Shown one piece after another: positions 1-9,583 of a stretch of DNA of 64,000 nt. The position numbers were made by a program, and so were the translations under genes. The stretch is taken from NCBI GenBank assembly GCA_040219295.1, contig JAVJST010000011.1:248001-312000 (forward strand), in the 5' to 3' direction. The notes beneath the pieces are model-generated. The model did not search any database and was not told where the DNA came from. It was given only the letters and a program-made list of their open reading frames with translations. The first letter of the stretch is position 1; each line of letters opens with the position of its first letter. Source of the stretch: JAVJST01 sp040219295. GTDB lineage: Bacteria; Pseudomonadota; Alphaproteobacteria; Rhodospirillales; Casp-alpha2.

Positions 1-209
1 AGGTCGTTCCCGAATGGCCGGACACGTCGTCTGCTCGCGCTGGATGTTGAGGATTGCCGTTTGAAGAATCAGTTCGCCGAGTTTGCGTCGATCCGGAGGC
101 TCTGGCCATAGCCTATCGGGCATGGCTGATGACCGCAGGACGCGGACCTCCGAATCTTTCACCGTTACGTGATTTGCTGTTGATCGACGGACTCTGCGAC
201 ACTTTCGCC
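1..209. other. left-edge stretch without a convincing gene
   Basis: No product is recognisable here. Frame 1 is open from the left edge to a TAG at 109-111 (36 codons, moderately GC-rich third positions), so the end of a gene starting outside the window is possible but not provable. The open frame from 54 into the DUF1223 gene is probably not translated, because it places about 50 uncharacteristic residues in front of a well-formed signal peptide. Confidence 0.2.
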
Positions 210-962
210 ATGTTGAAGGCTCTACTCTCCCGCAGAACCTTCGGTGCCGGGCTGGCCGCAACGGGCCTCATTCTTCCGTTTGCCCCAGCCCGCGCCGAAA
301 CTGTCAAATCGGGCAGCGAACTCAAGGTCATCGAACTGTTCACGTCGGAAGGCTGCTGGTCCTGTCCGCCGGCCGAGGCCAAACTGCGGGAGGTCGCCGA
401 TGATCCCGACATCCTCGCGCTCGCCTACCACGTGGATTACTGGGACTACATCGGCTGGAAGGACCCGTACGCCGATCCCGCGTTCACGCAACGTCAGCGG
501 ACCTATGCCCTGCATCTTCGCTCGCGGACCGTCTACACGCCGCAAATGGTGTTTCAGGGGGCCTTCCATGCGCCCGGCTCTCGCCCCGGCGAAATGCGGC
601 GCGAACTGGGCCGGGTCGACCAGATGGAACGGATCACCGTCGGGCTCGAGAGACCGCGACGCCACGAACTCGTGGTTTCTCTGCCGGCTCACGAGAACGC
701 CCCGACATCGACCGTTCTGCTGGTGACGTACGACCGCGAACGAACGACCGACGTGCTGCGCGGCGAGAACGCGGGCAAGAGACTGACGCACCGCAACGTC
801 GTCACCAGCCTGAGCGAGATCGGTACGTGGCGCGGTCAGGCGGCCGACCTCAATGTGACCATCGCCGAGGAACGGGCGCTGCCGGACACGGGCTGCGCCA
901 TCCTGGTTCAATCGGACAGCGGCCGGATCATCGGTGCGGCCGCCATCGATATGAGATCGTAG
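210..962 (+). CDS. DUF1223 family thioredoxin-like protein, Tat-exported
   Basis: A 250-residue protein. The ATG at 210 is chosen because it puts a twin-arginine signal (SRRTFGAG, a hydrophobic stretch, then APARA) at the N-terminus; a longer frame from 54 would bury it. After cleavage the mature part opens with VIELFTSEGCWSCPPAE, giving the CxxC of a thioredoxin-like fold, followed by YHVDYWDYIGW and TPQMVFQG blocks characteristic of DUF1223. The family is periplasmic or secreted and its substrate is unknown; a redox role is inferred from CxxC. It converges on htpG with a 9-bp gap. The 12-bp palindrome AGACGGCCGTCT spans the junction, but no T-tract follows it. Confidence 0.85.
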   Translation: MLKALLSRRTFGAGLAATGLILPFAPARAETVKSGSELKVIELFTSEGCWSCPPAEAKLREVADDPDILALAYHVDYWDYIGWKDPYADPAFTQRQRTYALHLRSRTVYTPQMVFQGAFHAPGSRPGEMRRELGRVDQMERITVGLERPRRHELVVSLPAHENAPTSTVLLVTYDRERTTDVLRGENAGKRLTHRNVVTSLSEIGTWRGQAADLNVTIAEERALPDTGCAILVQSDSGRIIGAAAIDMRS

Positions 963-971
963 ACGGCCGTC

Positions 972-2867
972 TCAGGCCGCCAATCCGCGTTCCAGCATCT
1001 GCGAGAACCGCCGGACGAAGGCCTGCGGGTCGGCGGGCGCCTCGCCCTCGACAATCCTCGCCTGATCGAACAGCAAGTGCGCGGCATCCTCGATCGTCGG
1101 GTTCGGACCGTCGGCGTCCTTGGCGATGCCGGCGAGACGCTTGATCAGCGGATGCTTGGGATTGACCTCGAGAATCCGCTGCGAGAGCTGTTCGGCGCGC
1201 AGCTGATTGTGCTGGCGGAGCAGGCGCTCCATGTGGATGTCGAGATCGTTGTCGTCGGCGACCAGGCAAACCGCGCTGTCGGTCAGCCGCGACGATGATC
1301 GCACATCCTTCACCGAGCCCTCGAGCGACGCCTTGAAACGGCCGACCAGAGCCTCGATGCCGTCCGGCGCTTTCTCATCCGCCGTGTCGTCCTTGCCGTC
1401 TTCGTCCTTGATCGAATCGAGATCGGCTCCGCCGCGCGTGACGGACTTGAACAGCTTGTCCTGAAATGCGCCGACGCCGGAAATCCAGAAATCGTCGACC
1501 GGATCGGTCAGCACCAGAACCTCGACGCCCTTGGCCTTGAAGCCCTCGAGGTGGGGGCTCGACCGTGCCTTCTCGGCATCGTCGCCGGTGATGTAGTAAA
1601 TCGCGTCCTGACCGTCGACCATACGGGCGATGTAGTCGTCGAGGGAAACCAGATCGTCGCCCTTCGTCGACTTGAACCGCGCCAGCGCGAGCAGGTTGTC
1701 GCGGTTCTCGGTGTCTTCGTAGATTCCTTCCTTGAGCACGGAACCGAAGTTTTCCCAGAAGGCCGCATACGCGTCCGGCGCCTTGTCTGCTTTCTTCTTC
1801 AGTTCGCCGAGCACCCGCTTGACGATACCCTTTCTGATCTTCGCAAGCTTCGGATCACGCTGCATCATCTCGCGGCTGACGTTAAGGCTCAGGTCCTCCG
1901 AGTCGACAACGCCGCGCAGAAACCGCAGGTACGAAGGCACCAGATCTTCGCAGTCATCGGTAATGAACACTCGATTGACGTAGAGTTTCAGTTGCGACTT
2001 GCGGTCGGGATGAAACAGATCCCAGGGTTGCGAGCCGGGAATGAACAGAAGCGTGGTATACGACAACACGCCCTCGACCCGGTTGTGCATCACGTGCCAC
2101 GGATCGTCGAAGCCGTGCGCGACGTGATGGTAGAACTCGCGGTACTGATCTTCGGTGATGTCCTTCTTGTCGCGGGTCCATAGCGCCGACGCGGTGTTGA
2201 GTGTTTCGTCCTCGGCGTCCTTCTTGATCGCCTTGAGGACGATCGGAATCCCGATGTGATCGGAGTACGTGCGGATGATCGTCTTGAGGCGATCGGGTTC
2301 GAGGAACTCCTTGCTGTCCTTCTTGAGGCTGAGGATCACGTCGGTACCCGCCTCGGCCCGCTCAGATTCCTCGATGGTGTAACTGCCCTTGCCGTCGGAC
2401 TGCCAGCGCCACGCCGCATCGTCGCCGGCCTTGCGGGTGACGACGGCGACCTCGTCGGCGACCATGAACGCGGAATAGAACCCGACGCCGAACTGGCCGA
2501 TCAACGACATGGCCTTGTCCTTGCTGTCCGTCTTGTCGGCGGCCAGTTGCTCGGCAAAGGCCCTGGTGCCGGATCGCGCTATGGTGCCGAGGAGATCGTT
2601 GAGATCGTCCTTCGACATGCCGATACCGTTGTCTCGGACCGTGAGGGTCTTGTCCTTCGTCGAGACTTCAAGCTCGATCCGGTGGCCGTCTGAAGGCGCT
2701 TCGAGCTTCGGGTCCGTCAGCGCAAGATAACGCAGCTTGTCGCAGGCGTCCGCCGCATTGGAGACGAGCTCGCGAAGGAAGATTTCGCGCTGGCTGTAAA
2801 GCGAGTGCGCGACGATATCGAGAAGTTTGCCTACTTCGGCCTGAAACGTGAACGTTTCCTGGGTCAT
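972..2867 (-). CDS. htpG: Molecular chaperone HtpG (Hsp90)
   Basis: A 631-residue bacterial Hsp90, a cytoplasmic ATP-dependent foldase. The start MTQETFTFQAEVGKLLD is the usual HtpG N-terminus; the open frame continues about 98 codons upstream but those residues do not resemble the family. GHKL ATPase motifs are intact: ELVSNAADACDKLRY (catalytic Glu and Mg-binding Asn), DNGIGM and GQFGVGFYSAFMVAD. The middle domain has the Arg-containing SLNVSREMMQ segment. The C-terminal MEEVD of eukaryotic Hsp90 is absent, as expected in bacteria. The gene is divergent from pcm. A possible heat-shock-like promoter lies about 50 bp upstream. Confidence 0.97.
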   Translation of the reverse strand: MTQETFTFQAEVGKLLDIVAHSLYSQREIFLRELVSNAADACDKLRYLALTDPKLEAPSDGHRIELEVSTKDKTLTVRDNGIGMSKDDLNDLLGTIARSGTRAFAEQLAADKTDSKDKAMSLIGQFGVGFYSAFMVADEVAVVTRKAGDDAAWRWQSDGKGSYTIEESERAEAGTDVILSLKKDSKEFLEPDRLKTIIRTYSDHIGIPIVLKAIKKDAEDETLNTASALWTRDKKDITEDQYREFYHHVAHGFDDPWHVMHNRVEGVLSYTTLLFIPGSQPWDLFHPDRKSQLKLYVNRVFITDDCEDLVPSYLRFLRGVVDSEDLSLNVSREMMQRDPKLAKIRKGIVKRVLGELKKKADKAPDAYAAFWENFGSVLKEGIYEDTENRDNLLALARFKSTKGDDLVSLDDYIARMVDGQDAIYYITGDDAEKARSSPHLEGFKAKGVEVLVLTDPVDDFWISGVGAFQDKLFKSVTRGGADLDSIKDEDGKDDTADEKAPDGIEALVGRFKASLEGSVKDVRSSSRLTDSAVCLVADDNDLDIHMERLLRQHNQLRAEQLSQRILEVNPKHPLIKRLAGIAKDADGPNPTIEDAAHLLFDQARIVEGEAPADPQAFVRRFSQMLERGLAA

Positions 2868-2913
2868 GGACTGATTTTCCCGGTTTTGTCTGTTGCCCCA
2901 AAAAGCGGGCAAG

Positions 2914-2942
2914 ATATGGTTTGATTCTCGCGTTACCGCAAG
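2914..2942 (-). promoter_or_regulatory. putative htpG promoter (RpoH-like)
   Basis: On the minus strand CTTGCG is followed after 17 bases by CCATAT, resembling alphaproteobacterial sigma-32 elements (CTTGAA and CCATnT). It would give a leader of about 40 nt before the htpG ATG. The spacing is at the long end for sigma-32, so a housekeeping promoter is also possible. Confidence 0.3.
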
Positions 2943-2967
2943 CCCGGCAACGATGCGGAAGCAGGTC

Positions 2968-3672
2968 ATGCCGACAAAAGCCCAGACAAACCCGGCACTT
3001 AAGGCGGCCAACCGACGGATGTGCCTTGCGATCGAGAACGATGCGCGAGAGACCGCCCGCTGGACCGGACGCGGCGTAATCTCACCGAGCGTCATGGCGC
3101 AGATGGCCGGTGTCCCGCGCCATCGGTTCATGGGGTTCGCCGACAGCGATCCGGCAGCCACCGGGGCTTACGCCAACCGCGCACAACCCATCGCCCAGCG
3201 CCAGACCATCTCGCAGCCGTTCATCGTCGCCGTCATGACGGACCTGCTCGACCTCGAACCGGACGACCGGGTGCTGGAAGTCGGCACCGGCTGCGGTTAC
3301 CAAACCGCGATCCTGGCTGGTCTGAGCGCCGAGGTCTACTCGGTCGAGCGCATTCCGGTCCTCTCCGCCGAAGCGGCCCGCAACCTCGAAGCGCTGGACA
3401 TCTCCAACGCTTTCCTGCGGATCGGGGATGGTTTCGACGGATGGCCGGAACACGCGCCCTACGATGCTATCATCGTCACAGCCGCACCGAGAACGGCACC
3501 GCCGGCCCTGCTGGATCAACTGGCGCCGGGCGGACGGCTGGTCGTCCCCGTCGGCGAGGCGGACGGGTCGCAGATGCTACAGCGTTTTGTCCGGCGCGCG
3601 GATGGCGAAACCACCGTTGCCGGGCTTCTGCCGGTTGCCTTCGTACCGATGATCGGCGACGTTGCGACATGA
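2968..3672 (+). CDS. pcm: Protein-L-isoaspartate O-methyltransferase
   Basis: A 234-residue SAM-dependent methyltransferase that repairs isoaspartyl residues. The ATG at 2968 has a GGAAGCAGG ribosome-binding region just upstream; an in-frame ATG at 2953 has none. Hallmarks are the conserved QRQTISQPFIVAVMTDLL segment, SAM motif I VLEVGTGCGYQTAIL and the post-I acidic VYSVERI. AYDAIIVTAA-type motif II appears as PYDAIIVTAAPRTAP, and LAPGGRLVVPVG is motif III. The N-terminal part (VMAQMAGVPRHRFM) also fits Pcm. Its stop overlaps the next start by four bases (ATGA), so the three genes to 4528 are probably one translationally coupled operon. Confidence 0.93.
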   Translation: MPTKAQTNPALKAANRRMCLAIENDARETARWTGRGVISPSVMAQMAGVPRHRFMGFADSDPAATGAYANRAQPIAQRQTISQPFIVAVMTDLLDLEPDDRVLEVGTGCGYQTAILAGLSAEVYSVERIPVLSAEAARNLEALDISNAFLRIGDGFDGWPEHAPYDAIIVTAAPRTAPPALLDQLAPGGRLVVPVGEADGSQMLQRFVRRADGETTVAGLLPVAFVPMIGDVAT

Positions 3673-4313
3673 GCTCAGTTCACTTCCTGATCGACGAGCC
3701 ATCATCGACGAAGGCCAACGGCACGGTCATCCTGGCCCACGGCGCGGGCGCGCCGATGGACAGTCCGTTTATGCAGGCTTTCGGCGAAGGCATGGCCGCG
3801 CGCGGCATCCGCGCCGCGCGGTTCGAGTTTCCCTACATGGCCGGGCGCCGCGAAAGCGGAAAGAAGCGGCCACCCAATCCGGCGGGCGTCCTGCTCGACA
3901 CGTGGCGCGAGGCGATTGCCGACATCGGCGGGCCGGTCGTTGTCGGCGGCAAGTCGATGGGAGGGCGCATGGCGAGCATGATCGCCGCCGAGCTGGAGTC
4001 CGAGGGTTCCCCGGTGGCCGGCGTCGCCTGTCTCGGGTATCCGTTCCATCCACCGGGACAGCCCGACAAGATGCGGGTCGATCATCTGATGGAGATCACG
4101 ACACCAGTACTGATTCTCCAAGGCACCCGCGATCCTTTCGGCACCCGCGACGAGGTTCCCGGATTCGGTCTGCCTCGCCGTATCGCGATCGAATGGCTCA
4201 AGGATGGCGATCACGGGTTCAAGCCGCGCAAGGCCTCCGGGCTCAGCGAGCAGGACAACTGGGAACAGGCCATGGACCTCCTGGCGGCATTTGCGGTGAA
4301 GGTTCTCGGCTGA
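3669..4313 (+). CDS. alpha/beta-hydrolase of the KAT8/Tex30-like (dienelactone hydrolase-like) family
   Basis: A 214-residue single-domain alpha/beta hydrolase. Visible elements are the oxyanion-region LAHGAGAPMDSPFM, the nucleophile elbow GGKSMGGRMAS (Ser), the acid in LILQGTRDPFG and the catalytic His in DGDHGFKP. There is no signal peptide, so it should be cytoplasmic. Its start overlaps the pcm stop and its own stop overlaps the next start (TGATG). The substrate is unknown; this KANL3/Tex30-like family has few characterised bacterial members. Confidence 0.8.
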   Translation: MSSVHFLIDEPSSTKANGTVILAHGAGAPMDSPFMQAFGEGMAARGIRAARFEFPYMAGRRESGKKRPPNPAGVLLDTWREAIADIGGPVVVGGKSMGGRMASMIAAELESEGSPVAGVACLGYPFHPPGQPDKMRVDHLMEITTPVLILQGTRDPFGTRDEVPGFGLPRRIAIEWLKDGDHGFKPRKASGLSEQDNWEQAMDLLAAFAVKVLG

Positions 4314-4528
4314 TGGAGAAAAGATCGTTCGTGCTGTCGGGGCACGCCACGAGTGTCGCCCTGGAACCGGATTTCTGGGCCGTCCTCGAAGACGTCGCGG
4401 CGCGGCGCAGCATGTCGATGGCGGCCCTGGTCGAGGCCGTCGACGGCGAACGCGAAACCGCCAATCTGGCGAGCGCGCTGCGATGTTTCGCGCTCGGCGA
4501 GGCCGTCGCCGGGCGCGTCGGCACGTGA
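4313..4528 (+). CDS. ribbon-helix-helix domain protein (RHH_4 type)
   Basis: A 71-residue protein coupled by TGATG overlap to the hydrolase. The sequence runs from a short beta-strand (KRSFVLSGHATSVALE) to an amphipathic helix (PDFWAVLEDVAARRSMSMAALVEAV). This matches the alphaproteobacterial RHH_4 family, whose members bind DNA as dimers in the MetJ/Arc fold. The target is unknown; autoregulation of the small operon is possible but only inferred. Confidence 0.75.
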   Translation: MEKRSFVLSGHATSVALEPDFWAVLEDVAARRSMSMAALVEAVDGERETANLASALRCFALGEAVAGRVGT

Positions 4529-4540
4529 CGTTGCCGGACG

Positions 4541-7500
4541 CTAGAACTTGAAGATGTTCTTCAGCAGTTCCTGCGGCTGCAAGATAGGCTCCTGCTGCTG
4601 CGGCTGAGGTTCCGGCGCGTTCTGGGTTTCCTCGCCGCCCGCCTGCCCCGAAGCGCCGCTGCCCGACTGGGTGTTCTGCTGGCTGTCGCCGCCAAGAATG
4701 CCCTGAAGCAGCGAGCCGACGCCCGGCACTTTCTCGTCCAGCTTGTCGAGGCCGGGAATGGGCAATCCGCCGGCGGCCAGTCCGCTGGTGTCCATGGCAA
4801 TGTTGGGCGCATCCAACGCGCCCTTGACGCTGAACGGCAACTTGCCGGGCGTGCCGATTTTCTGGCCGAGCAGCGCGGTCAGAATGTTGCCGGTGATGTC
4901 GACGTTGCCGGCGAGATCGACCGTCCAGCCGGCGAGATCGACCTTGCCGCTGGCGTTCCCGTCTCCGAGCCCGGACGCGATGGTCAGTGGCGCCAGATCG
5001 GCGACACCGTTCGTCACCGTGAACCGGCCGTCGACATCGGCAAATCCCTCGAGTTTCTTGCCCGAGAGGCTTGAGCCCAGTTGGCCGAAACCCCTGAGCA
5101 GTCCCAGAATTCCCGTCATCGCGGAGCCCTGCGTCGACCCGGTCACGTCGACACCACGCATCGCGAACGATCCGTCGCCGTTCAGTGCGCCGATCATATC
5201 GGCGACGCTGGCGCCGCGGGTATCGAACTTTGTTTCCAGCGCAACCGAGCCGACAGCGGCGGGCTCGCCGATCACCGCGGTGAGCAGATTGGAGATACTC
5301 GCATTCTTGAAACTGATCGCGCCGTTGGCGATCGGCACCGCGCGGCCGTCGAGGAAGCCGGTGACGTTCAAGCCACCGCCGAAGGCGGTTCCGGTCAGTT
5401 GTTCGATCGTCAGCTGGCTGTCGGCCAGGCGCGCAACGATGGTTGCATCGTTGAGCGCGATCGCGCCGTAGGCCAACTGTTCGGCGTTGAGGTTAATCGC
5501 CGCGTCGACGGCACCGAGACCGCTGAGATCGATCGGGTCGCGCGGCCATGGCGCCTGACCATGGGCATATCCGGATTGTTGCGTCGCCGCCGCACCGGTG
5601 GTGCCGCTGCCGCCCGAAGCGCCCTGGCTTCCGCCGCCGTCGGCCGGCAGGAACGGGTCGGCATCGAGGCGACCGAGGGCCAGGGTCGAACGAATGCTGG
5701 GCCGCGCGCCGCCGAGGTGCACGGTCGTGTCGCCGGACAACACCGTTTCGTTCAATCTGCCGTTGATCCCCTGCAGGGTGACGGTATCGGCGCTAACACT
5801 CGCATTCATCATGAGGTCCACGCCGCCGATCCGGCCCGAAGGCGTATAACCCGTATCCAGCGTCCGGGCGAGCGCCGCCAGGTCGTCGTGGCGAACCTGC
5901 AGCACCCCGGCATAGAGCGGTTTGATCGGTAGAACGGAAACCTCGCCGTCGAAGCCGACTGTCGCCCCGGCCGCGGAGGCGGATCCCTTGATCGCCGGTT
6001 GCAGGGCGTTTCCGCTGGCGGTCGCCTTCAGGCTGACGGCACCAAGCCTGGTGACGACTTCGGGAACCTCGGCGCCGACCTCACCGGCAAGCTTCGCAAT
6101 GTTCTTGCTCGCGAAGTCGACGCTGAAGGCGTCGAGTTTCGGGCTGCCCGCCAAGTCGGTGACCGCACCCTTCATGGCGACACGCGATCCGGCGGCATCG
6201 GCGACGCTGGCGTCGCGGATCGTCAGGGCACCGTTGAAAACGGTGCCGTCGAATCGAATGCCGCGGATCGGCTTCCCCTGATAGATCACCTCATCCGCCG
6301 AGGCCTTGATATTGGCATCGAACGTCGACAACACGCCGAGCGCCGCCAACGGATTGACCTCCGCCGCAGCCGATGCGCCGGACGACTGATCCGTCGATTG
6401 CGCCTGACCGGTGCCACTCGTGGCCGACGTCTCCGTTCGCGGCTCGCCACCCAGTCCGGCGAGATACGGATCGAGATCGAGGCTGTCGATTTCGACGGCG
6501 GCGCCGAACGAGAGCCGGTCGCGCAGCGCGAGGGTCAGACCGCCCTTCACATTCGTCCGGTCGAACGTGGCCGACAACCCGGCGACCTGGAAGTTCTGCG
6601 CATTGCCCTTGAGGCTCGCCGAGAGGTTGATTCGCCGCAGACGGTCGCCCGGAATCGTCGACATGTCGGCGCCGAGCCACGACGCCAGGCGCCGCGTGTC
6701 GCCGACACTGGCTTCAACCTCGCCCTCGAAGGACGGTTGACCGTTGGGTGAGGTCAGAAACCCGAAGAGCGCGAAATCGGTAGCGCCGGGCAACTGGCCG
6801 GTGAACTGGCTGAGCGTCACCTCGCCGTTCGCGAGCTCAACACTGAGTCGCATCGGACCGGCCTTCTCCTGGCGATAGGCGATCGAGTCGACGACGAGAT
6901 TGAGCGTCGCGGCGATCCCGCCGGGAATATCGATGGTCAGCGCTTCCGCCGCCCCGTCCTTTGCCGGCATCGCGGACGTTTCAGTGGCGCCAGACGATTG
7001 GCTCTGCGCCGACGCCTTCTTCTGCGGAGCCGCAAATCCGGCAAGCAGGGAATCGGCGTCGACATGAGCGACTTCCAGCGTCACGTCGGCGCGCGGCACA
7101 TCGCCGAGCGTCGCTTCGATCCGACCGGTCGCGGCCGTTTCACCCAGCGCGAGTTTGAGTTCCTCGACGACGACGGATGCTTCGTCGCCGACGATCGAAC
7201 CGTTGAGCGACAACGGCATGGCGAGGGCCGGCGGCGCCGATCCGCCAACGGCCGAAATGAGCTCTGCGACGGATGCCGTCCTGACCTGGATAGCGCCATT
7301 GAAACGGGGCGACTCGAACAGATTGATGATATTGCCGGATACGCCGATCGAAGAATCGCCGCCGGTCGTGATCAGGGCCGTGATTGGAACGGTCCGTCCC
7401 TGGAAGACGCCGTCGACGCCGATCTCGAAGCCCAGAGGAATGCCTTTGGCGACGAGCGAGCCGCGGGTTTCGAACGGTCCCTGAAGCGACGCCGCAACCA

Positions 7501-8062
7501 GCGTCGCATTGATGTCCTCGACGACGTGCAGATCGCCGGTCGTTCCGTCGCGGAACGTCAGCAGGCCACGTTCGATCGCGAAATTGTCGAGAGTGAATCC
7601 GCCGAGCGAGGACGCCCCGTCCCCCGGCGCGGTGTCGGCATCGCCATCTTCCGTCGGCACGGTGTCCTTCGACGCCGCTTCGAGGGTCCAGTTGTTGCCG
7701 CCCTCCGCAAAGGTTTCCAGCTGAATGACCGGCTCGACCAGCACCACCTTGTTGACCTGGATCTCGCCGCCGAACAACGGGCCGAGCGCGACCCGGACCT
7801 CGAGCGACCCGAGCTCGACCATGTTCGGTACTTCGGAACGCTCGTCGTTGGCGAAGCTGACGTCCTTGGCGACCACCGCGGGTGCCGGCAGAATGGCAAT
7901 ACTGATGTCGCCGGCGATCACCAGCTTGCGCCCGGTCAGGCGCTCGACCTGGGCCTCGATCTGGCCCTTATAAGTATTCCAGTCGATGAAACTGGGGCCG
8001 ATCAGGATCGCAGCCACCAGGACAGCGACGACCACGCCCAATCCGATGAACAATTTGCGCAC
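4541..8062 (-). CDS. AsmA family protein (inner-membrane anchored, periplasmic)
   Basis: A very long protein (1173 residues from the GTG at 8062; another GTG at 8113 would add 17). The 8062 start is preferred because it follows GGGGA and makes VRKLFIGLGVVVAVLVAAILIG the immediate N-terminal membrane anchor. The AsmA N-terminal pattern follows: WNTYKGQIEAQVERLTGRKLVIAGD, then repeated beta-rich blocks of the form LDNFAIERGLLTFRDG. The C-terminus carries the AsmA_2 segment with GxGDGNASGKVDLAGW and a Gln/Pro-rich tail. AsmA-like proteins are thought to form bridge-like lipid-transfer conduits to the outer membrane. It converges on the RHH operon. Confidence 0.88.
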   Translation of the reverse strand: MRKLFIGLGVVVAVLVAAILIGPSFIDWNTYKGQIEAQVERLTGRKLVIAGDISIAILPAPAVVAKDVSFANDERSEVPNMVELGSLEVRVALGPLFGGEIQVNKVVLVEPVIQLETFAEGGNNWTLEAASKDTVPTEDGDADTAPGDGASSLGGFTLDNFAIERGLLTFRDGTTGDLHVVEDINATLVAASLQGPFETRGSLVAKGIPLGFEIGVDGVFQGRTVPITALITTGGDSSIGVSGNIINLFESPRFNGAIQVRTASVAELISAVGGSAPPALAMPLSLNGSIVGDEASVVVEELKLALGETAATGRIEATLGDVPRADVTLEVAHVDADSLLAGFAAPQKKASAQSQSSGATETSAMPAKDGAAEALTIDIPGGIAATLNLVVDSIAYRQEKAGPMRLSVELANGEVTLSQFTGQLPGATDFALFGFLTSPNGQPSFEGEVEASVGDTRRLASWLGADMSTIPGDRLRRINLSASLKGNAQNFQVAGLSATFDRTNVKGGLTLALRDRLSFGAAVEIDSLDLDPYLAGLGGEPRTETSATSGTGQAQSTDQSSGASAAAEVNPLAALGVLSTFDANIKASADEVIYQGKPIRGIRFDGTVFNGALTIRDASVADAAGSRVAMKGAVTDLAGSPKLDAFSVDFASKNIAKLAGEVGAEVPEVVTRLGAVSLKATASGNALQPAIKGSASAAGATVGFDGEVSVLPIKPLYAGVLQVRHDDLAALARTLDTGYTPSGRIGGVDLMMNASVSADTVTLQGINGRLNETVLSGDTTVHLGGARPSIRSTLALGRLDADPFLPADGGGSQGASGGSGTTGAAATQQSGYAHGQAPWPRDPIDLSGLGAVDAAINLNAEQLAYGAIALNDATIVARLADSQLTIEQLTGTAFGGGLNVTGFLDGRAVPIANGAISFKNASISNLLTAVIGEPAAVGSVALETKFDTRGASVADMIGALNGDGSFAMRGVDVTGSTQGSAMTGILGLLRGFGQLGSSLSGKKLEGFADVDGRFTVTNGVADLAPLTIASGLGDGNASGKVDLAGWTVDLAGNVDITGNILTALLGQKIGTPGKLPFSVKGALDAPNIAMDTSGLAAGGLPIPGLDKLDEKVPGVGSLLQGILGGDSQQNTQSGSGASGQAGGEETQNAPEPQPQQQEPILQPQELLKNIFKF

Positions 8063-8219
8063 CTTGAGGTCCCCGCTCACTGCCGATAATCCCGCCGGCG
8101 GACCGGCTGTCACGGACCACTCTACGACCGCCGAGATGGACGATCAAACGGCGAAAACGCCGATCGGACCGACCCTAAGGGGGGATTGTGACGAGTTTGC
8201 GGCGCATCGCCGGACGCAA

Positions 8220-9497
8220 TCAGGAATCGACGATGATCGCCCTGAAATCGTTGACATTGGTGAACGTCGGCCCCGTCACGACCAGGCCGCCAGCCTTCTC
8301 GAAGAACGAGTAAGCGTCGTTGGCGTCGAGATGCGCCGAGGCATCGACGCCGGCGTCGCGCCCGTTGGCGAGCGTTTGCGGGCCGATTTCGGCACCGGCG
8401 TTCTCTTCCGACCCGTCGACACCGTCGGTATCGCACGCGATCGCATGAATGCCCTCGGCGCCGTCCAGCGCGATGGCCATGGCGAGCGCGTACTCGCTGT
8501 TGCGTCCGCCCCGGCCGTTGCCGCGAACAACGACTGTGGTCTCGCCGCCTGAAATGATGGCGACCTTGCCAGCGATATCGCCCTTGCCGGTCTTTGCCCG
8601 CTCGGCCAGCGCGGCGTGTTCGGCGCCGAGTACGCGGGCCTCGCCTTCGAGGGCATCGCCGAGGATATGCGGTGTGTAGCCCGCCTCTGCGGCGACCCTG
8701 GCCGCCGCTTCGAGACTCGCCTGCGGCAACGCCACGAGCTTGGTCTCCGCACCCGCCAGCCGCGGGTCGTCCGCTTTCGGGGTCTCGTCGGGCTCCTCGG
8801 TCAGGACCTTGCGCACCGCCGCCGAGGGCTCGATACCGTATTTCTCGAGGATCGCCCGCGCGTCGGCGTATGTTGTCTCGTCGGGGACCGTCGGTCCCGA
8901 GGCGATCACGGACGGATCATCGCCGGGCACGTCGGAAATCAGCAACGAAATCACCCGCGCGGGATGGGCGGCGGCGGCCAGACGACCGCCCTTGATCAGC
9001 GAGAGGTGTTTCCGCACGCAGTTCATTTCGCCGATATTGGCGCCGGACTTGAGGAGCGCACGGTTGACCTCCTGCTTGTCGGCCAGCGTCAGACCCTCGG
9101 CCGGTGCGGCGAGCAATGCGGAACCGCCGCCCGATACAAGGCACAGCATAACATCGTCCGGGCCCAGCGAGCGCGCGATATCGAGGATCCGCTTGGCCGC
9201 CTGTTCGCCCGCGTCGTCGGGCACGGGATGGGCGGCCGTGACGATCTCGATCCGGTCGCAGTCGACCTCATAGCCGTAGCGGGTGACGACCAGACCCTCG
9301 AGCGGGCCGGACCAGTTGTCCTCGACGGCTCGGGCCATGGCCGCTGACGCCTTGCCGGCGCCGACCACGACGAGGCGGTTGATCCCGGTCGGATCCGGCA
9401 GGAACGGCGGGACGCAGGTGCGCGGCATCGCCGCTTCGACCGCGGCATCGAACATGCACCTGAGCAGCGCTTGTTGTGGATTCGGTGCGCCCGACAT
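8220..9497 (-). CDS. Glycerate 2-kinase, GckA/TtuD (MOFRL) family
   Basis: A 425-residue protein with the DUF4147 N-terminal domain (RLVVVGAGKASAAMARA, then LVSGGGSALLAAPAEGLTL) and the C-terminal MOFRL domain (SGGETTVVVRGNGRGGRNSEYALA and ACDTDGVDGSEENAGA). The family phosphorylates D-glycerate to 2-phosphoglycerate, downstream of glyoxylate and tartrate metabolism. That fits the glycolate oxidase genes a few kilobases away, though they are not contiguous. It lies 86 bp downstream of the SDR gene on the same strand. Confidence 0.9.
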   Translation of the reverse strand: MSGAPNPQQALLRCMFDAAVEAAMPRTCVPPFLPDPTGINRLVVVGAGKASAAMARAVEDNWSGPLEGLVVTRYGYEVDCDRIEIVTAAHPVPDDAGEQAAKRILDIARSLGPDDVMLCLVSGGGSALLAAPAEGLTLADKQEVNRALLKSGANIGEMNCVRKHLSLIKGGRLAAAAHPARVISLLISDVPGDDPSVIASGPTVPDETTYADARAILEKYGIEPSAAVRKVLTEEPDETPKADDPRLAGAETKLVALPQASLEAAARVAAEAGYTPHILGDALEGEARVLGAEHAALAERAKTGKGDIAGKVAIISGGETTVVVRGNGRGGRNSEYALAMAIALDGAEGIHAIACDTDGVDGSEENAGAEIGPQTLANGRDAGVDASAHLDANDAYSFFEKAGGLVVTGPTFTNVNDFRAIIVDS

Positions 9498-9583
9498 GAG
9501 ACCCCCGTGGAAAGTGGAGTATGGATGTGCCGGAATACCGAACGGACTGCAAGGCCGATTGTCTGTTAACTACCGAAAATCGA